Assembly (NCBI GenBank): GCA_023101725.1
Contig: JALJCO010012904.1
Coordinates: 1-64,000 of the forward strand
Source of the DNA: Atherinomorus stipes
Lineage: Eukaryota; Chordata; Actinopteri; Atheriniformes; Atherinidae
DNA: 64,000 nucleotides
Direction of reading: 5' to 3'
In this document: positions 35,301 through 41,395 of the stretch, piece by piece
How the letters are laid out: every line of letters starts with the position of its first letter
How positions within the stretch are numbered: the stretch's first letter is position 1
Position numbers and translations under genes: made by a program
Notes under the pieces: model-generated
What the model was told of the DNA's origin: nothing
Seen by the model: the letters and a program-made list of their open reading frames with translations, nothing else
Database searches by the model: none

Positions 35301-38300
35301 CCAGAGGTAAGATGAGAGACGTCACCATCACTCGGTTTCACAACCAATCACGGTGTTAACCCTTTGAAAACAGGGCGGGCGCGGGAAGTTCCCTGTTAAC
35401 CTTCAGATTAATACACATGTACACATTAGGGGTGCAACAATGCACGTATGCATATCGAACCGTGACAACTGTGTATCGAAAATCAAACAATACAAAGTTG
35501 TTCATTTATTTAATCAACTTGTTTTCCTACAATCTGTGTTCAGCTACGTTCAGCTGTGGCGTCTGGAACTACTTTGGGTTTCATGTTAAGTATGGTGGCC
35601 GTTGTGGACTAAAGGATATTGGGTTGAAAAAGGCAGGACATTGTTTTGTTTTTGGTATCGAAAAAATATCGAACCGTGACACTAAAGTATCGAACGAACT
35701 GTGAATTTTTTTTGTATTATTGCACCCCTAACATACTGTATATGATATATATATGTATGTATGTATATATTAGGGTTGTTAAAATATTGATACAGCGTTT
35801 GAGTATTGATACTTTTTGGAGTATCTGGATACGATACTAATTTGCCATAGCATCGTTACTGCAGTGCGCACGCACTCAACAGGCAGCAGCCGGCCAGGCT
35901 GTAAGTTGTACAAGTTATAGAGAATACAAACCTTCTGACCCCACCATGCACGAAAATGACAGAGCAGGCATCGACGGGCCATTTCTATTGGAGGTTATAA
36001 AGGGTTAAACGCTGTGATTAATTAATCATAAAGGTTCCTCAGTGTCGTTGTGTCTGAACCACAACAGCAGGAAAGAAAACAGAGTTAAACATCCGTGTTT
36101 TACAGCATTTTGCTTTATCCTTCAGTGTTAGAGCGAGAGAGAAGAGCAGAGTAAAGTATTCCCTCCAGACTAACAGATGACATCATCCTGCTTGGATTGT
36201 GCTCCAGACTTCGTCTTCCTCATGATGACTGTCATGTGCTCCTTCAGGAAGCGCCCATGGAGGACGCTGGGGTCCAGGAAAACTCTGACGAGCCGACAGC
36301 AAAGTGTGAAGATGTGAGCGAGCCGGTTGCTGAGGTGTCAGATGGTCTAACATCCGATCCAGACCTGATCCCTCCTGGATCTCCCCCATCGGCCTCACAA
36401 GCGGAAGCTTCCAGTGAAACGCTGGTTCCAGCGTGTCAACCTGAAGACCTCCAGGATGAACCCAAAGCTGAGCCAGGTGCAGTTTTACACTCTACAAACT
36501 GTCTCATTAAATCTCAAAAAGAGCTTTTTTCCTGAAGTCTGATTTCTCCTCAGACGTGGAGCTGAAAGCTGCTCCGGACTCCGGCGCAGATGTTGATCCC
36601 GCCCCTCTTCTGGAAGACTCTTCCTCCAGCAGCCCAACAGACGGTGTCGTGACTGAAGGGGAGAAAGAGAGCAGTCCTCTTCCTCACAGTCACACCAACA
36701 GCGAGGACGGGGACATGTCCAACGGACGGGAGGAGCAGGACGGCGCAGGTAAGCTCAGTTTTCCTGGTTTCAGCATCACGTCGGCTCAGAGGCGCTCTGG
36801 TTGGGATGCTCAGACCATCGCTGACATCTCCAGCTCAGCAGGCGGTGTTAACAAGCTGCAGCTTTATAAAGCCCCTGTCAGACTTGTGCTGGAAAGCGGT
36901 GATATTGCAGACTTGGCCCTTTATCACGCTGCATTCAGACAGTTCCTCCAGAAAGCTGCAGTTTCAAATAACAGAAATTCAACCGAATTATTCATAAACG
37001 GGCCTTTAGTCCTCGTGCTGCATCATGAAGACATTTGTCTTTCACAGAAAAGCTGGAGAAGGCCGAGGACCACAGCAAGACCGGAGAGGAGAGCGAGACG
37101 ACGGAGTCAAAGATGGAGGTTACCATGGATACGGATCAACAGCTTCCTCCGTATGACCCCAGTAAACCTGTTGGTGAGAATCGGTGTTCAGTCATGATGA
37201 CGTGCTGTTCATTAAACCTTTGCTGTAAAGATTGTGGCAGAAAGACTTGTTGTTTGTGTTTATGTTTGTTTGTGTTTATGTTTGTGTGGACAGGTTTGGA
37301 GTATCTGATCCCAAAAACAGGGTTTTTCTGTAAGGCGTGCAGTCGCTTCTTCAGTGGGAACAAGGTGGCAGAGATCAACCACTGCAAGACCCGCAAACAC
37401 TACGAGAACCTGCAGGTAAAAACCTTCACAGCTTCGTGAGTATTAACCCTTTACAATCTGGTAGTAAGAAGTTCTGATGTCTTGTTCTGGTCGGCCTTCA
37501 CGGTGGTGGATCGGTTGGTACACTGATGTTACGCCTGGATCAGACTACATGATTTTTTTTTTGTTGTTGTTGTTCATGACAGTTGCTATGTCAGATTAAC
37601 AGACACAGTGTCAAAAATTCGTACGATGTCTTGTACTGGGTAGTGACCACACGAAGAGAATGGGCCGTCGCCAGCGGCACGGGACGGGGAGGCTGGACAA
37701 GCAGCTGTCACTCATGGCAAAGGACGCATTTTGGATGATGGTGTCTGTCCTCGGCTCCGTACAGAGTCCGTCTGGTGTCATGGACAGAAAAAAATAATAC
37801 ATTTTCTCATGCATCAAGATTTTACAGGATATTAATGTCTGAAATGAGCTTCTCTCGCTGGAAAAAGGCAGTTTTGGGATTTTTCATATGGTCTGTAGAA
37901 CTTGAAGCAACACATTAACCTGTAAAAGACTTAACATATGTTCCATGGAGCGGTCTGTTGGTAGTGGGGGACTCGGTCTTCCTACTGGTCACACCATAGG
38001 AAAAATTAAAATTCTGACACGCCAGACTTTGTGTCATGGTCATGAGTCATCCATCTTTAGTGATGTCACACAGCACTGGGTAAAGACGCAACGTTCTGCA
38101 ATCTGACAGCGCAGAATCAGGCAGACGGTGAGTGTTTGTCTGCGACGTGTCTGTGGGGCCACAGTCGGGCTAAATTCACGTAGTCTGATCCCGGCGTTGC
38201 ATCACTTTAGCCTCATAATCTGACAGCTGAGGCTGTCCTGGAACATGTCTGGATGCAGACTAAGATTAAAAGACGTCAAGCGGATCAAAAATAAACACAA

Positions 38301-38655
38301 AATGACCTGGAGTTCAGGGTTAGTTCTCATCACACTGAGGAAGACGACCACAGAGGCCATGTTGAGCATCATGAAGCAGTTGGTGCTGAGAGATGATTGT
38401 TGTTAAAGAGGAGGAAGAGTAAACCACTCCCATTGGCATCGGGATGCACCGTTAACTCTGCTGCTTCATGCATGCGCAGAGATCACATACCGGATTGTTT
38501 TATATTTGACTCGTCCGTTATCAGTCTGTGCTGCAGAAGTCTGGACGGGGCTGGCTTTATTTAGACACCCTCTCATTTTCTTGTTCCTTCTCTTCCAGAA
38601 ATATTTGCAGAAGACAAAAGAGAAGAGCTTGGCTGTCCCCCCAGACTGCAGCTGA
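6312..38655 (+). CDS. znf638: ZNF638-like (NP220) matrin-family nucleic-acid-binding protein, 24 coding exons
   Basis: Exons 6312-7553, 13634-13695, 13910-13939, 14687-14859, 15077-15187, 17056-17216, 17332-17547, 17625-17723, 25717-25751, 25872-25918, 26103-26137, 26222-26341, 28367-28498, 29503-29544, 29690-29827, 29936-30094, 34019-34453, 34534-35031, 35151-35306, 36248-36476, 36554-36748, 37048-37173, 37294-37415 and 38599-38655 join in phase to 4,620 nt (1,539 residues plus stop). Domains in order are: N-terminal homology block (162-200), RS-rich region, U1-type zinc finger (403-425), Lys run (601-605), RRM1 (about 619-697), RRM2 (738-821), RRM3 (844-925), acidic and Arg/Glu-rich region (935-1245), FVTVDEVG (1261-1268), and a C-terminal matrin zinc finger (Cys1493, Cys1496, His1510, His1516). 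MATR3 has two RRMs and RBM20 one, so three RRMs plus the SLSNEDLE-type block favour ZNF638. Known family members act in the nucleus in splicing, transcriptional control and silencing of unintegrated viral DNA. The C-terminal PVGLEYLIPKTGFFCKAC also resembles MATR3, so a fish-specific matrin-3-like paralogue is the main alternative. Confidence 0.82.
8269..8651. mobile_element. MITE with GGCTGCACAAT inverted ends
   Basis: The left end tggctgcacaat and right end attgtgcagccc are inverted repeats. The interior is AT-rich with ATCGCAATAT and GCGATTGCGATG motifs typical of the hAT-like non-autonomous repeats common in fish. No coding frame is present. Confidence 0.65.
9840..10035. mobile_element. 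Short hAT-like MITE fragment (ctctggtccttgagg family)
   Basis: It contains agctctggtccttgaggg, cctgcaagttttagc and ccaggtgtgttggc, and is related in layout to 10321-10520 and 59125-59335. The ends are eroded and coordinates are approximate. Confidence 0.5.
10321..10520. mobile_element. hAT MITE with CAGTGTTTATCAACT terminus
   Basis: The left terminus CAGTGTTTATCAACTCTGG and right terminus CCGGAGTTGAGAAACACTA are inverted repeats. The flanking 8-mers TAATAGAC and TAATACAG match at 6 of 8 positions, as expected for an aged hAT target duplication. It is non-coding. Confidence 0.7.
11220..11384. repeat. GA-rich tract followed by (TA)n microsatellite
   Basis: A polypurine stretch (11219-11275, GAGAGA and GGGGAGGG types) is followed by about 74 bp of uninterrupted TA repeat (about 11311-11384). 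Translated frames are low complexity only. Confidence 0.9.
11727..11746. repeat. Poly-G run
   Basis: A homopolymer of about 20 guanines follows caattac. It could form a G-quadruplex on the plus strand. It is equally likely to be a length-unstable homopolymer or assembly-sensitive site. Confidence 0.85.
12335..12678. mobile_element. hAT MITE with perfect 8-bp target duplication
   Basis: The element runs from TAGGGTTGCCAC to GGCAGCCCTA. It is flanked on both sides by GATCTTTC (12327-12334 and 12679-12686), a perfect 8-bp target-site duplication characteristic of hAT transposons. The interior shows GATTAGTCGA-type self-complementary motifs shared with 4204-4494. Confidence 0.9.
13090..13420. 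mobile_element. Dispersed repeat, inverted copy of 41105-41395
   Basis: Segments such as gatgttgcattcttacact, gacagacccaccattaat, aactccaaccaatcctt and ggcgggactgtttatattca occur as reverse complement at 41105-41395 in the same order. The pair defines a roughly 300-bp dispersed family with one copy in each orientation. The superfamily is not assigned. Confidence 0.75.
13634..13695 (+). CDS. znf638: ZNF638-like exon 2 (zinc finger second half)
   Basis: The acceptor is ctcctccag at 13633 and the donor AA|GTGAGG is at 13695/13696. It encodes DWVDHINTVDHTAACRDLRN and supplies the two zinc-finger histidines (His419, His425) that complete C-x2-C-x12-H-x5-H begun in exon 1. It ends with two bases of a codon completed by exon 3. 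Confidence 0.9.
13910..13939 (+). CDS. znf638: ZNF638-like exon 3, 30-nt microexon
   Basis: It lies between acceptor ttgaag (13909) and donor AAG|GTCAGT (13940). It encodes YPDWKPNLP, the conserved YP(D/E)W(N/K)P that follows the zinc finger in matrin-family proteins. Both junctions keep the frame with exons 2 and 4. Confidence 0.85.
14687..14859 (+). CDS. znf638: ZNF638-like exon 4 (RS-rich)
   Basis: The acceptor is ctttccag at 14686 and the donor is GCAG|GTAGGC. It reads SRSGRYGSRALWDPKDGSPF followed by RRPSRSPSPRHR, an Arg/Ser-rich region comparable with the RS segment after the first zinc finger of ZNF638. This is the kind of segment that mediates nuclear-speckle localisation. Confidence 0.85.
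15077..15187 (+). CDS. znf638: ZNF638-like exon 5
   Basis: It begins after acceptor atacaaag and ends before donor GTCAGTC. The frame is completed by the G carried from exon 4: ERSHRFAHHHPSFHGPSYFQ followed by Arg/Glu-rich residues. No separate domain is visible. The phase on both sides fits. Confidence 0.78.
15188..17055 (+). other. Intron with a degenerate transposon, no gene seen
   Basis: A hAT-like segment seems to start near 16109 (gatagggctgtagcgatgca) and end near 16900 (ctcacccctac). The remainder is unassigned AT-rich intron sequence. Confidence 0.45.
17056..17216 (+). CDS. znf638: ZNF638-like exon 6 (linker before RRM1)
   Basis: The acceptor is gtctacag at 17055 and the donor ACG|GTGCGC is a weaker consensus. 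It encodes GSFPRSGLKRPYDSLSKSS and a Lys/Ser/Thr-rich tail, a basic disordered linker. The phase matches exons 5 and 7. Confidence 0.8.
17332..17547 (+). CDS. znf638: ZNF638-like exon 7 (RRM1 first half)
   Basis: The acceptor is gtgtccag at 17331 and the donor AAG|GTCAGT is at 17547/17548. After a Pro/Lys stretch with five consecutive lysines it encodes RLVYLTGIPTDATEQEVTDL then VGSFGKINNVILM. These are RNP2-like strand 1, helix 1 and strand 2 of an RRM. The intron that follows is phase 0, just before strand 3. Confidence 0.9.
17625..17723 (+). CDS. znf638: ZNF638-like exon 8 (RRM1 second half)
   Basis: The acceptor is ggtttcag and the donor AAG|GTACGA. It encodes ASVCMVKAEDAQALASSPNL and the end of the fold. 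The RNP1 strand lacks the usual aromatic residues, as is typical of atypical matrin-family RRMs. Phase 0 on both sides. Confidence 0.9.
19936..20351 (+). pseudogene. Retroviral envelope-tail-like fragment (frameshifted)
   Basis: Two abutting frames are seen. One covers 19936 to about 20140. The other covers about 20136-20351 and contains a Trp-bearing stretch, a hydrophobic membrane-type segment (IIISLGVVLGLVI), a Cys-Cys pair and a short charged tail ending at TGA 20349-20351. A membrane anchor followed by a short tail is what the C-terminus of a retroviral TM/Env subunit looks like. A +1 shift between the frames near 20135 would mark decay. No surface-subunit, pol or LTR sequence was recognised nearby. 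An unrelated membrane-protein remnant is possible. Confidence 0.35.
20360..20377 (+). other. Six-codon candidate leader exon ending in a strong donor
   Basis: An ATG in good context (A at -3, G at +4) lies 9 nt after the envelope-like stop. Six codons later the sequence is AAG|GTAAGG, a near-perfect splice donor. A matching acceptor (ccttacag) is at 20926-20933. A tiny leader exon directly after env is a layout known from regulatory genes of complex retroviruses. No expression evidence is available. Confidence 0.35.
20934..21176 (+). other. Highly basic open frame after a splice acceptor (Rev/Rex-like layout?)
   Basis: The frame opens directly at the acceptor at 20933 and ends at 21176. It starts with an Arg/Lys cluster in which most of the first 10 residues are basic, has further Arg/Lys clusters, and ends with a Leu-rich segment. 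Basic RNA-binding motif plus Leu-rich export-like segment is the composition of Rev/Rex-type proteins. This is an analogy of composition only; no sequence homology has been tested. It overlaps the acidic frame from 21005 in another register. Confidence 0.3.
21005..21820 (+). CDS. Unidentified 271-codon open frame, acidic then Trp-rich
   Basis: This is the longest ORF in the window outside recognised exons. The frame is open from 20945 to the stop at 21820 and lacks an ATG near its 5' end (the first in-frame ATG is inside, near 21125). It probably needs an upstream exon. The N-terminal third is Glu/Ser-rich (DSESSESESSVDS). The C-terminal half has several tryptophans (WGFITHATWG, WHVW). I do not recognise the family. 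Its position after an envelope-like tail and overlapping a basic frame suggests an accessory gene of an endogenous retrovirus. A host-derived or captured exon cannot be excluded. Confidence 0.4.
   Translation: MGEGEQTSGKHVPKEEEELLPKVKVLDYVLLPEGGGTSEEMEMGDAVVEIVVPDGAVDSESSESESSVDSVREIEKTDGGSVSQMSAAMVRNLPAHEETTKRATSIAGPVQQMSVQEASGPVGSIDPVSQQWHTRFFCQKGALLQRVDLKAERNFRPDTGPWGFITHATWGSLVFDRGMLKNPPNSTLEPLMNRSWHVWRSRTGGLVDHSVNGGVTREAVVVSIWEERGGSRWALVEGIRTRCRILVHAYINYPPASVCVQSFGGTCQRFT
22000..23540 (-). mobile_element. PIF/Harbinger DNA transposon, degraded
   Basis: It starts GGGCCTGTTCTACAAAGC and ends CTTAGTACAGGCCC (inverted), and is flanked by CTG at 21997-21999 and 23541-23543. This is the 3-bp duplication expected of PIF/Harbinger. 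Minus-strand frames at 23102-23332 and 22421-22723 are broken. The first contains a segment ([17 protein letters not shown]) resembling the N-terminal part of Harbinger transposases. It also seems to hold a nested fragment near 22870 (agtggttcccaaacg). Confidence 0.7.
25717..25751 (+). CDS. znf638: ZNF638-like exon 9 (35 nt)
   Basis: The acceptor is cttcttgcag at 25716 and the donor AACAG|GTTCGT. It encodes KPKGREVSNAN. Short Lys-rich linker between RRM1 and RRM2. The phase (two bases over) is completed by exon 10. Confidence 0.75.
25872..25918 (+). CDS. znf638: ZNF638-like exon 10 (47 nt)
   Basis: The acceptor is cctcacag at 25871 and the donor TCTG|GTAAGA. With the carried bases it encodes SKAAPDQDKGVAGKAS. 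Linker sequence. Phase continuity with exons 9 and 11 is the main support. Confidence 0.75.
26103..26137 (+). CDS. znf638: ZNF638-like exon 11 (35 or 32 nt, NAGNAG acceptor)
   Basis: The acceptor region reads ccacccagcag, so splicing after either AG (26102 or 26105) keeps the frame and includes or omits one alanine. The donor is CAG|GTAAGC at 26137. It encodes an acidic linker (EGEADNKAEDQ). Confidence 0.75.
26222..26341 (+). CDS. znf638: ZNF638-like exon 12 (RRM2 first half)
   Basis: The acceptor is cttcaacag at 26221 and the donor AAG|GTTAGT. It encodes KCKVLITGLPESGCSESDIM then QLVQSFGVPSSIIL. These are strand 1 (RNP2-like VLITGLP), helix 1 and strand 2. The intron is phase 0 at the same structural point as in RRM1. 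Confidence 0.9.
26342..28366 (+). other. Intron inside RRM2, transposon fragments
   Basis: A Harbinger-like end (ggggccagttgttcaagag) lies near 26465. A hAT-like element at about 27193-27575 has repeated cgatacgata / gtaccaaacgataccggtac motifs and a right end atacatcccta. No gene is seen. Confidence 0.5.
28367..28498 (+). CDS. znf638: ZNF638-like exon 13 (RRM2 second half)
   Basis: The acceptor is aaatttcag at 28366 and the donor CCG|GTACGC. It encodes ALVSLSDLEVAEEMVKVHSF and a strand 4 (VKMTLI). Again there is no aromatic RNP1. Phase 0 on both sides. Confidence 0.9.
28540..29415. mobile_element. piggyBac-like element with TTAA at both ends
   Basis: The left end is TTAACCCTTAAAACTCAAGC and the right end is GGAGTTTAAAGGGTTAA, imperfect inverted repeats that include the TTAA piggyBac target. 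The interior has no transposase frame, so it is non-autonomous. A related piece occurs at about 37443-38330, including the shared cctcataatctgaca motif. Confidence 0.7.
29503..29544 (+). CDS. znf638: ZNF638-like exon 14 (42 nt, between RRM2 and RRM3)
   Basis: The acceptor is cctcacacag at 29502 and the donor A|GTGAGT. It encodes VALYNILMSPVDPL. Its length is a multiple of three with phase 0 on both sides, so it is a natural cassette that could be skipped without changing frame. Confidence 0.7.
29690..29827 (+). CDS. znf638: ZNF638-like exon 15 (RRM3 first half)
   Basis: The acceptor is tcctgcag at 29689 and the donor ATG|GTGAGA. It encodes WNCLLVIKNVPDTPAGSSEV then QKLVRRFGTVIKTLVL: RNP2-like strand, helix 1 and strand 2. 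It ends phase 0 before strand 3, as in RRM1 and RRM2. Confidence 0.9.
29936..30094 (+). CDS. znf638: ZNF638-like exon 16 (RRM3 second half)
   Basis: The acceptor is ctcatcag at 29935 and the donor GAG|GTTAGT. It encodes VICEMATAAMALSVYKRFQM and FPCIIQSNPLFFSRK, completing RRM3, followed by a short Pro/Ser linker. Confidence 0.88.
31808..32291. mobile_element. MITE with TTTAAAGGGACTTGAGGCA inverted ends
   Basis: The left terminus TTTAAAGGGACTTGAGGCA and the inverted right terminus (TGCCTCAAGTCCCTTTTAA) define a 484-bp non-autonomous element. TTAA/TTTAAA at the ends would fit a piggyBac-like integration preference; the superfamily is inferred. Confidence 0.75.
33018..33934. mobile_element. hAT element with perfect palindromic 8-bp target duplication
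   Basis: The termini TAGGGATGTGAAT and CGACATCCCTA are inverted. The flanks 33010-33017 and 33935-33942 are both GTCTAGAC, a perfect 8-bp duplication. It is 917 bp with no intact transposase frame. It sits in intron 16 about 80 bp upstream of exon 17. Confidence 0.9.
34019..34453 (+). CDS. znf638: ZNF638-like exon 17 (acidic, with 57-bp tandem repeat)
   Basis: The acceptor is tggtttcag at 34018 and the donor AAG|GTAGCT. It encodes 145 residues rich in Glu/Ala/Ser/Asp. A 57-bp unit (34256-34312) is repeated at 34313-34369 and starts again at 34370. Each unit encodes TPAAEEKKDGGSSEEGKDS. It is a disordered acidic region. Confidence 0.85.
34534..35031 (+). CDS. znf638: ZNF638-like exon 18 (Arg/Glu-rich low complexity)
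   Basis: The acceptor is ctgagcag at 34533 and the donor CAG|GTGAGG. It begins MTQAMVNALLVECRTRT, a short helix-like stretch. An E-run follows, then about 80 residues of Arg/Glu alternation (RERERRERERR type), then Tyr/Ser/Arg-rich sequence. The RE/RD character resembles charged regions of splicing-associated proteins. The nearly pure purine coding strand causes long Pro/Ser frames on the minus strand, which are shadows. Confidence 0.85.
35032..35100. repeat. (CA)n microsatellite at an exon-intron border
   Basis: An ACAC-rich tract (about 35038-35096) begins immediately after the exon 18 donor. Intronic CA repeats next to donors can bind hnRNP L in other genes; no such effect can be shown here. 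Confidence 0.85.
35151..35306 (+). CDS. znf638: ZNF638-like exon 19 (FVTVDEVG motif)
   Basis: The acceptor is gaactcag at 35150 and the donor GAG|GTAAGA. It encodes TEDDESEDFPFNMSDFVTVD and EVGDVADLPS. FPFN-x2-(D/E)FVTVDEV is a hallmark of ZNF638, with a related VTVDEVGEEED in RBM20. This is the strongest single argument for the assignment outside the domains. Confidence 0.9.
35307..36247 (+). other. Intron with hAT-like MITEs
   Basis: An element with ends TAGGGGTGCAACAAT and ATTGCACCCCTA occupies about 35427-35731. A truncated one starts at about 35770 (tagggttgttaaaatattgatac). TA-rich repeats lie between them. No gene is seen. Confidence 0.6.
36248..36476 (+). CDS. znf638: ZNF638-like exon 20 (acidic)
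   Basis: The acceptor is ctccttcag at 36247 and the donor CCAG|GTGCAG. It encodes EAPMEDAGVQENSDEPTAKC and about 57 further Glu/Ser/Pro-rich residues. No domain is visible. Phase 1 end matches exon 21. Confidence 0.82.
36554..36748 (+). CDS. znf638: ZNF638-like exon 21 (acidic)
   Basis: The acceptor is tctcctcag at 36553 and the donor GCAG|GTAAGC. It encodes DVELKAAPDSGADVDPAPLL and further Ser/Asp/Glu-rich disordered sequence. Phase 1 on both sides. Confidence 0.82.
37048..37173 (+). CDS. znf638: ZNF638-like exon 22
   Basis: The acceptor is tttcacag at 37047 and the donor GTTG|GTGAGA. It encodes an acidic stretch ending QQLPPYDPSKPVG. The end resembles the PY-x-P-x2-PVG that precedes the C-terminal zinc finger in MATR3. 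Confidence 0.85.
37294..37415 (+). CDS. znf638: ZNF638-like exon 23 (matrin-type C-terminal zinc finger)
   Basis: The acceptor is gtggacag at 37293 and the donor CAG|GTAAAA. It encodes LEYLIPKTGFFCKACSRFFS and the rest of the finger, including HCKTRKHYENLQ. The finger is C-x2-C-x13-H-x5-H (Cys1493, Cys1496, His1510, His1516), matching the matrin/U1-like finger of MATR3, RBM20 and ZNF638. Confidence 0.92.
37416..38598 (+). other. Last intron of the ZNF638-like gene
   Basis: The greater part (about 37443-38330) looks like a decayed copy of the TTAACCC...GGGTTA family seen at 28540-29415, sharing the cctcataatctgaca segment. No gene is seen. Confidence 0.5.
38599..38655 (+). CDS. znf638: ZNF638-like exon 24 (last coding exon)
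   Basis: The acceptor is ctcttccag at 38598. It encodes KYLQKTKEKSLAVPPDCS and the stop TGA at 38653-38655. The KYL-x-K tail follows the zinc finger just as (Q)KYL/KKFL does in matrin-family proteins. Confidence 0.85.
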   Translation, partial: KYLQKTKEKSLAVPPDCS

Positions 38656-38860
38656 ATGCATCGATGAACCTGGCTTCATTTGGTCCGTCTCCAACGTTTG
38701 GGTCCAGATTTACATGTTGGTTAGTTTTATATTATGTCTGTTATGTAGTATTAACTTTCTTTCCCCACAATGTTCATAAAATACTGTAAGCTGTACAGTG
38801 GATGACAAAAAAAAACCCACAACTATCCACAACCAATAAAATGTTTTTACTAAACTGTCT
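38656..38860 (+). terminator. Putative 3' UTR and polyadenylation signal of the ZNF638-like gene
   Basis: AATAAA at 38835-38840 lies 180 nt after the stop codon, the first canonical signal downstream of the gene. Cleavage would be expected near 38855-38865. Alternative downstream signals are possible. Confidence 0.55.
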
Positions 38861-39269
38861 CTGTTTACTTCAGTTATTTTAAAGGGACTGTTGTAAATCA
38901 GTACTTAAGTTTGGTCCGGTATACGTGCCGTATCAGGTAGTTTAATTTTAAACAGAAATTTGCAGAGAAGTGGCACTCGGACCTGTTTTTAAGAGATTTT
39001 GTTTGTAAACCAGGAGAATGAAACCAGTGGGACCTGGTAGGACCAGCAGATGGCAGCAGAACTGCTGGAAGCTGGTCCATGACCCAACTCATGGACTTTC
39101 TTTGCTTCAAGCCTGAACTGAACTCAGTATTTTTAGTTCAAATTCTTATTTTTGAAAATAAAAAAACAACAAAAATCTGAATACAAAAAAAAACAAAAAA
39201 CACCACAGTGAGATGATTCCTGTTCCAGAGGGGGACTTGGAGTCAGACGCCTATCCTGATCCTGCTCCA

Positions 39270-39475
39270 GATGGGGTCCGAGGAAGGTTGGCCCATCCCC
39301 GTCCGCTGGTGCCCGCCTCCTGTAAGGTCCTGGGACGGGACGGCCGTCTCCAGTAGCTGGTCCCTGCTTCTGATGAGGTCTGGGATGCCCAGCTCCAGGT
39401 TCCAGCCGCTGATGGGGTCCCAGGATGGGATGCCTATCCTCGTTCCCTGGTCCCTCCGGAGCACCTGTTGGCATG
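39270..39475. repeat. Degenerate GC-rich minisatellite, about 50-bp period
   Basis: About four imperfect units begin with (G)ATG(G/A)GGTCC-like sequence and contain CTGGTCCCT or related motifs (39270, about 39325, 39373, 39410). Both strands stay open over it (Gly/Pro-rich on the minus strand), as expected for a GC-rich repeat rather than a gene. Confidence 0.6.
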
Positions 39476-39839
39476 ACTCCTCAGCCGTCCCACTGACTCC
39501 CAGTTCCTGGCACCTAAAGTCCGAAGTGGGTAAGACTGGTACCAAGGTTAACATATTTCTGCCCAATAAAGCAGCACGCATGCTGAAAGCCCGCACTGGA
39601 ACATCTGTTAATGATCGTCCTGTGGCAGGAATTTCAAATTATCTCTAGTATCTCAGTTATGACTGATCTGAGTCATCGGGGAGGTTTACATGGATGGTTA
39701 TGATGGGAACCAGAAACAGAAGCTGCTTGGATTTTATCCAATTTAATGTCCCTCTGAGATTTTGTTCACATCAATTCAACTACATAATTACTAAAAAGAT
39801 ATAAGGATACTTTCCAGTACCAGGTTTCAGTGGCGGAGC

Positions 39840-39918
39840 CAGAAATTTTTCACTGGGGTGGCCAGGGAGAGACCATTACTCACATAGGGGAGGCCATAAG
39901 TGGATGCAAAAGCGCATG

Positions 39919-39950
<32 letters not shown>

Positions 39951-40560
39951 CAAATTTCAGCTCCTAAAGGCTAACACCAAAAACACACATGCATACCTAA
40001 TCATTCAGAATCAAAAATTCCAACTGTATGGGGTAGAAAGTGTCTAAAATAAGACGGAAAAGTGGTTTGGAAGCAGTTTTGGTTCTCCCCTGTGAAGCAG
40101 AGCCTTCTTTTGTGCTCAGAGCTGCAGACAAGCTGGGACAAACACGAGGGGTTGGATATTGATTTAAAACAAAGAAAGAAAGACAAAGAGAACGCGCGAT
40201 CTCGTCTGCTGCGGCTGCCGTAGTGAACATGCATATGCGCGCTTCGTAAAGGTAAGATGTGCTACTGTTTAGGCTCTAAAAATATACTAAATGATGTCAT
40301 TTCGAATAAATTATGGACGCTACCCACTCAGGACACTTGGATTACATTGGACGAGCCGTATGGAGGAATATTGATAAGTTTTGTGGACTTTATGGACCTT
40401 TTTGTCTCTGGTCCCAGCGAACTCCATTATATGAAAGTTGGGGGAAAACGAGAAGCCGTCCTGATTGCCGGCTGCATTTGAGATACTAAATAGGTGCTCC
40501 AGAGTTTTGCTGACCATGAGGGTGAGTAGAAAATAAAGTTACATCATTCTGTGGGTGAAC
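39840..40560. mobile_element. Composite of fish dispersed repeats
   Basis: It begins with ggcggagccagaaattttt (a common DNA-transposon end), carries a (TA)n block at about 39921-39951, and continues with a segment shared with 56395-56480 (inverted) and with 160-400. It ends in gtgggtgaactattccttta, a terminal motif often seen in fish repeats. Boundaries of the individual elements are uncertain. Confidence 0.55.
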
Positions 40561-40701
40561 TATTCCTTTAACTGGACACAGTGTGTACAATTTCAAACTA
40601 ACATTTAGATCTTGCTGTTATTGCAAGTATAACGTCACACTCTTCAGAACTGACAGTTGACCATGAATCGGTACAGAGTTTCCCAGATAGACGGGGAGGT
40701 G

Positions 40702-41073
40702 TGTCATGAGCTCCTTTCAGACTTGCGCTTTTAAGCGGTAATGGTGCGGACTTTGCCCTTTGTAACATTTGCATTCAGTTATGCATTCTGGTCTTTTACC
40801 TCGGAGATGTAGCGTATATGCACCAGCTGGACCCCATGTCTTAAGAACGGAAATGTTGCGGCACATCGTTTTGGCTGAACGCACAAGAAAGTGTTCCAGA
40901 CAGGGTCGAAGGGTGAGCGTAGCTGTGATGACTTATCTGCAACATTTCCTGTTGTCTGAAAGCGCCCAGGACGCAATAAGTCCGTAAGGAAGCGCCATAT
41001 TTGATGAGTCCGGCTAAAGAGCGGATGGACTTCACCGCTCATGTTCCGCAATACAAGTCTGAAAGCGGCTTTG
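40702..41073. mobile_element. Repeat with CTTTCAGACTTG inverted ends
   Basis: TTTCAGACTTG near 40715 and CAAGTCTGAAA near 41055-41066 form inverted ends around a non-coding interior. A related segment (tcagacttgtgctggaaagcgg) occurs within the gene 1 intron near 36877-36900. Confidence 0.5.
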
Positions 41074-41104
41074 GTATTGCATGGACAATTAAGACGGATT
41101 TAGA

Positions 41105-41395
41105 AGAAGAAGTATTTGAATATAAACAGTCCCGCCTCCTCCTAAGCACACCCTTCTCCCTCCACTCCAATGCAGAAGAATTGGCTGAAGGCAGGTCGTT
41201 GGACAATCCTAGGGGGCACCCACTTAAGGATTGGTTGGAGTTTTCATTGAATATTTAGAGATTGGAATAATATTTTACTTTGATTAATGGTGGGTCTGTC
41301 TTGTATTTCAGAGTTCCATTACCTCATTCATAGCATTTTACCCTGTTAGAAAAATAGTGTAAGAATACAACATCGGTAAAGGTTGCTTTAACTCA
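41105..41395. mobile_element. Dispersed repeat, inverted copy of 13090-13420
   Basis: It shares ordered blocks with the reverse complement of 13090-13420: gaatataaacagtcccgcct, ggattggttggagtt, attaatggtgggtctgtc, gtgtaagaatacaacatcgg. Confidence 0.75.

Noticed and set aside
39133..39648. Pro/Gly-rich frames on both strands
   Set aside because: They coincide with the GC-rich minisatellite; no splice or domain support.
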